From Flavipsychrobacter sp. (lineage in GTDB: Bacteria > Bacteroidota > Bacteroidia > Chitinophagales > Chitinophagaceae), in assembly GCA_031292525.1 (NCBI GenBank), contig JARLGY010000064.1:1-64000 (forward strand): 64,000 bases of DNA, in the 5' to 3' direction. Below, piece by piece: positions 63,194-64,000 of the stretch (position 1 is its first letter; each line of letters opens with the position of its first letter). The notes below the pieces were generated by a model. It saw only the letters and a program-made list of their open reading frames with translations. It was not told the origin of the DNA and searched no databases. The translations under genes were made by a program, and so were the position numbers.

Positions 63194-64000
63194 ATGAAAG
63201 GTATAATATTAGCCGGCGGTTCCGGCACACGTCTTTACCCGCTTACCATTGCTGTTAGCAAGCAGTTGATGCCGGTTTACGATAAACCAATGATCTATTA
63301 TCCTTTATCAACCTTGCTGCTGGCAGGTATCAGGGAAATACTCATCATTACTACCCCAGATGACCAAGCGGGCTTTAAAAAACTACTGGGCGATGGTTCT
63401 TCAATTGGTTGCTCTTTCGAATACGTGATCCAACCCAGCCCAGATGGACTAGCACAAGCGTTCATTTTAGGCGCTGATTTTATTGGTAATTCTCCTGCTG
63501 CTTTGGTTTTAGGCGACAACATTTTTCATGGCTCGGGCATGGGTACTATGCTAAAAAGCAAGTCCAACCCCGATGGAGCTGTAGTATTCGCTTATCAAGT
63601 ACATGACCCTGAAAGATATGGAGTAGTTGAATTTGACAAAAGTTTTAAGGCTTTAAGCATTGAAGAAAAACCCGTAAAACCAAAGTCTAACTACGCAGTA
63701 CCCGGTTTGTACTTCTACGATAACAATGTAGTGGACTATGCAAAAAACATGAAACCATCACCCCGTGGCGAATTGGAAATAACAGACATCAATAAAATAT
63801 ATCTGGAAAATAATAAACTGGAAGTTGGTGTGCTAGACAGGGGTACTGCATGGCTGGATACTGGCACTTTCGATTCATTGATACAAGCTGGTCAGTTTAT
63901 TGAAGTGATTGAAAAACGCCAGGGTCTTAAAATAGGTTGTATAGAAGAGATCGCTTACCGCAACGGTTGGATAGGTGACGAACAAATGGAAAAATTGGCC
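63194..64000 (+). CDS. rfbA: Glucose-1-phosphate thymidylyltransferase, 3' end beyond the window
   Basis: 269 codons visible, open at the window edge; the family is about 290 residues, so roughly 20 are missing. Couples dTTP and glucose-1-phosphate to dTDP-glucose. Nucleotide-binding [47 protein letters not shown] (metal Asp), and [20 protein letters not shown]. It follows rfbB and probably continues into rfbC/rfbD outside the window. Confidence 0.95.
   Translation, partial: MKGIILAGGSGTRLYPLTIAVSKQLMPVYDKPMIYYPLSTLLLAGIREILIITTPDDQAGFKKLLGDGSSIGCSFEYVIQPSPDGLAQAFILGADFIGNSPAALVLGDNIFHGSGMGTMLKSKSNPDGAVVFAYQVHDPERYGVVEFDKSFKALSIEEKPVKPKSNYAVPGLYFYDNNVVDYAKNMKPSPRGELEITDINKIYLENNKLEVGVLDRGTAWLDTGTFDSLIQAGQFIEVIEKRQGLKIGCIEEIAYRNGWIGDEQMEKLA

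Noticed and set aside
1-64000. CRISPR arrays, insertion sequences, prophage, toxin-antitoxin or defence systems
   Set aside because: No spaced direct repeats, transposase or integrase motifs, or known defence genes were seen. The only tandem repeat is coding (poly-HAMP).

Overview
The window looks like a chromosomal segment of a Bacteroidota bacterium, most likely order Chitinophagales (an inference from gene content, not a placement). The signs are several secreted proteins with type IX secretion (T9SS) C-terminal sorting domains, almost no Shine-Dalgarno sequences, and a recurrent TAnnTTTG-type -7 promoter box just upstream of many starts. The short RpoD-type sigma factor and the wealth of hybrid histidine kinases agree. 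I see no insertion sequence, prophage, integrase or CRISPR array, so this is a core-like region. One tRNA gene, tRNA-Ser(UGA), is present.

Layout. 1-10.4 kb: mixed housekeeping genes: a truncated LamG/T9SS protein, arginase, a BNR-type T9SS protein, DinB, peptidoglycan transglycosylase, alpha/beta hydrolase, 3-hydroxybutyrate dehydrogenase, Ffh and a methyltransferase. 10.5-26.7 kb: dps, then a minus-strand signalling cluster of seven genes: a 2224-residue soluble poly-HAMP hybrid kinase with twelve 92-residue repeats, two sister REC-kinases, a CHASE3-GAF hybrid kinase with three receivers, CheR, a receiver-less CheB and a third REC-kinase. It has no chemoreceptor, CheA, CheW, HPt or DNA-binding output. 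27-28 kb: tRNA-Ser, a possible small gene and an SRPBCC protein. 28.2-38.9 kb: a compact eight-gene minus-strand sugar-phosphate operon (glk, tkt, rpiB, a transaldolase-phosphoglucose isomerase fusion, a HAD phosphatase, gnd, zwf, pgl), covering glucose phosphorylation and both branches of the pentose phosphate pathway.

39-53.9 kb: NHL-repeat T9SS protein, cold-shock-domain protein, folK, sppA, fasciclin protein, serine deaminase, a membrane histidine kinase whose N-terminus matches the plant/cyanobacterial ethylene-binding domain, an S9 peptidase, a C10 peptidase, a ClpP-like protease, a MerR regulator and two small proteins. 54-64 kb: a glutaryl-CoA-dehydrogenase-like enzyme, rpoD, a DUF2062 protein, ferritin, a lipoprotein with hutI, efp-accB, accC, and the start of a dTDP-sugar (rfbB-rfbA) locus that runs off the edge.

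The observations most worth following are the ethylene-receptor-like kinase, the poly-HAMP/CheBR cluster without chemoreceptors, and an elongation factor P whose tip loop lacks the usual PGKG. The promoter boxes also correct several start codons (folK, mtgA, the S9 peptidase, the lipoprotein before hutI).
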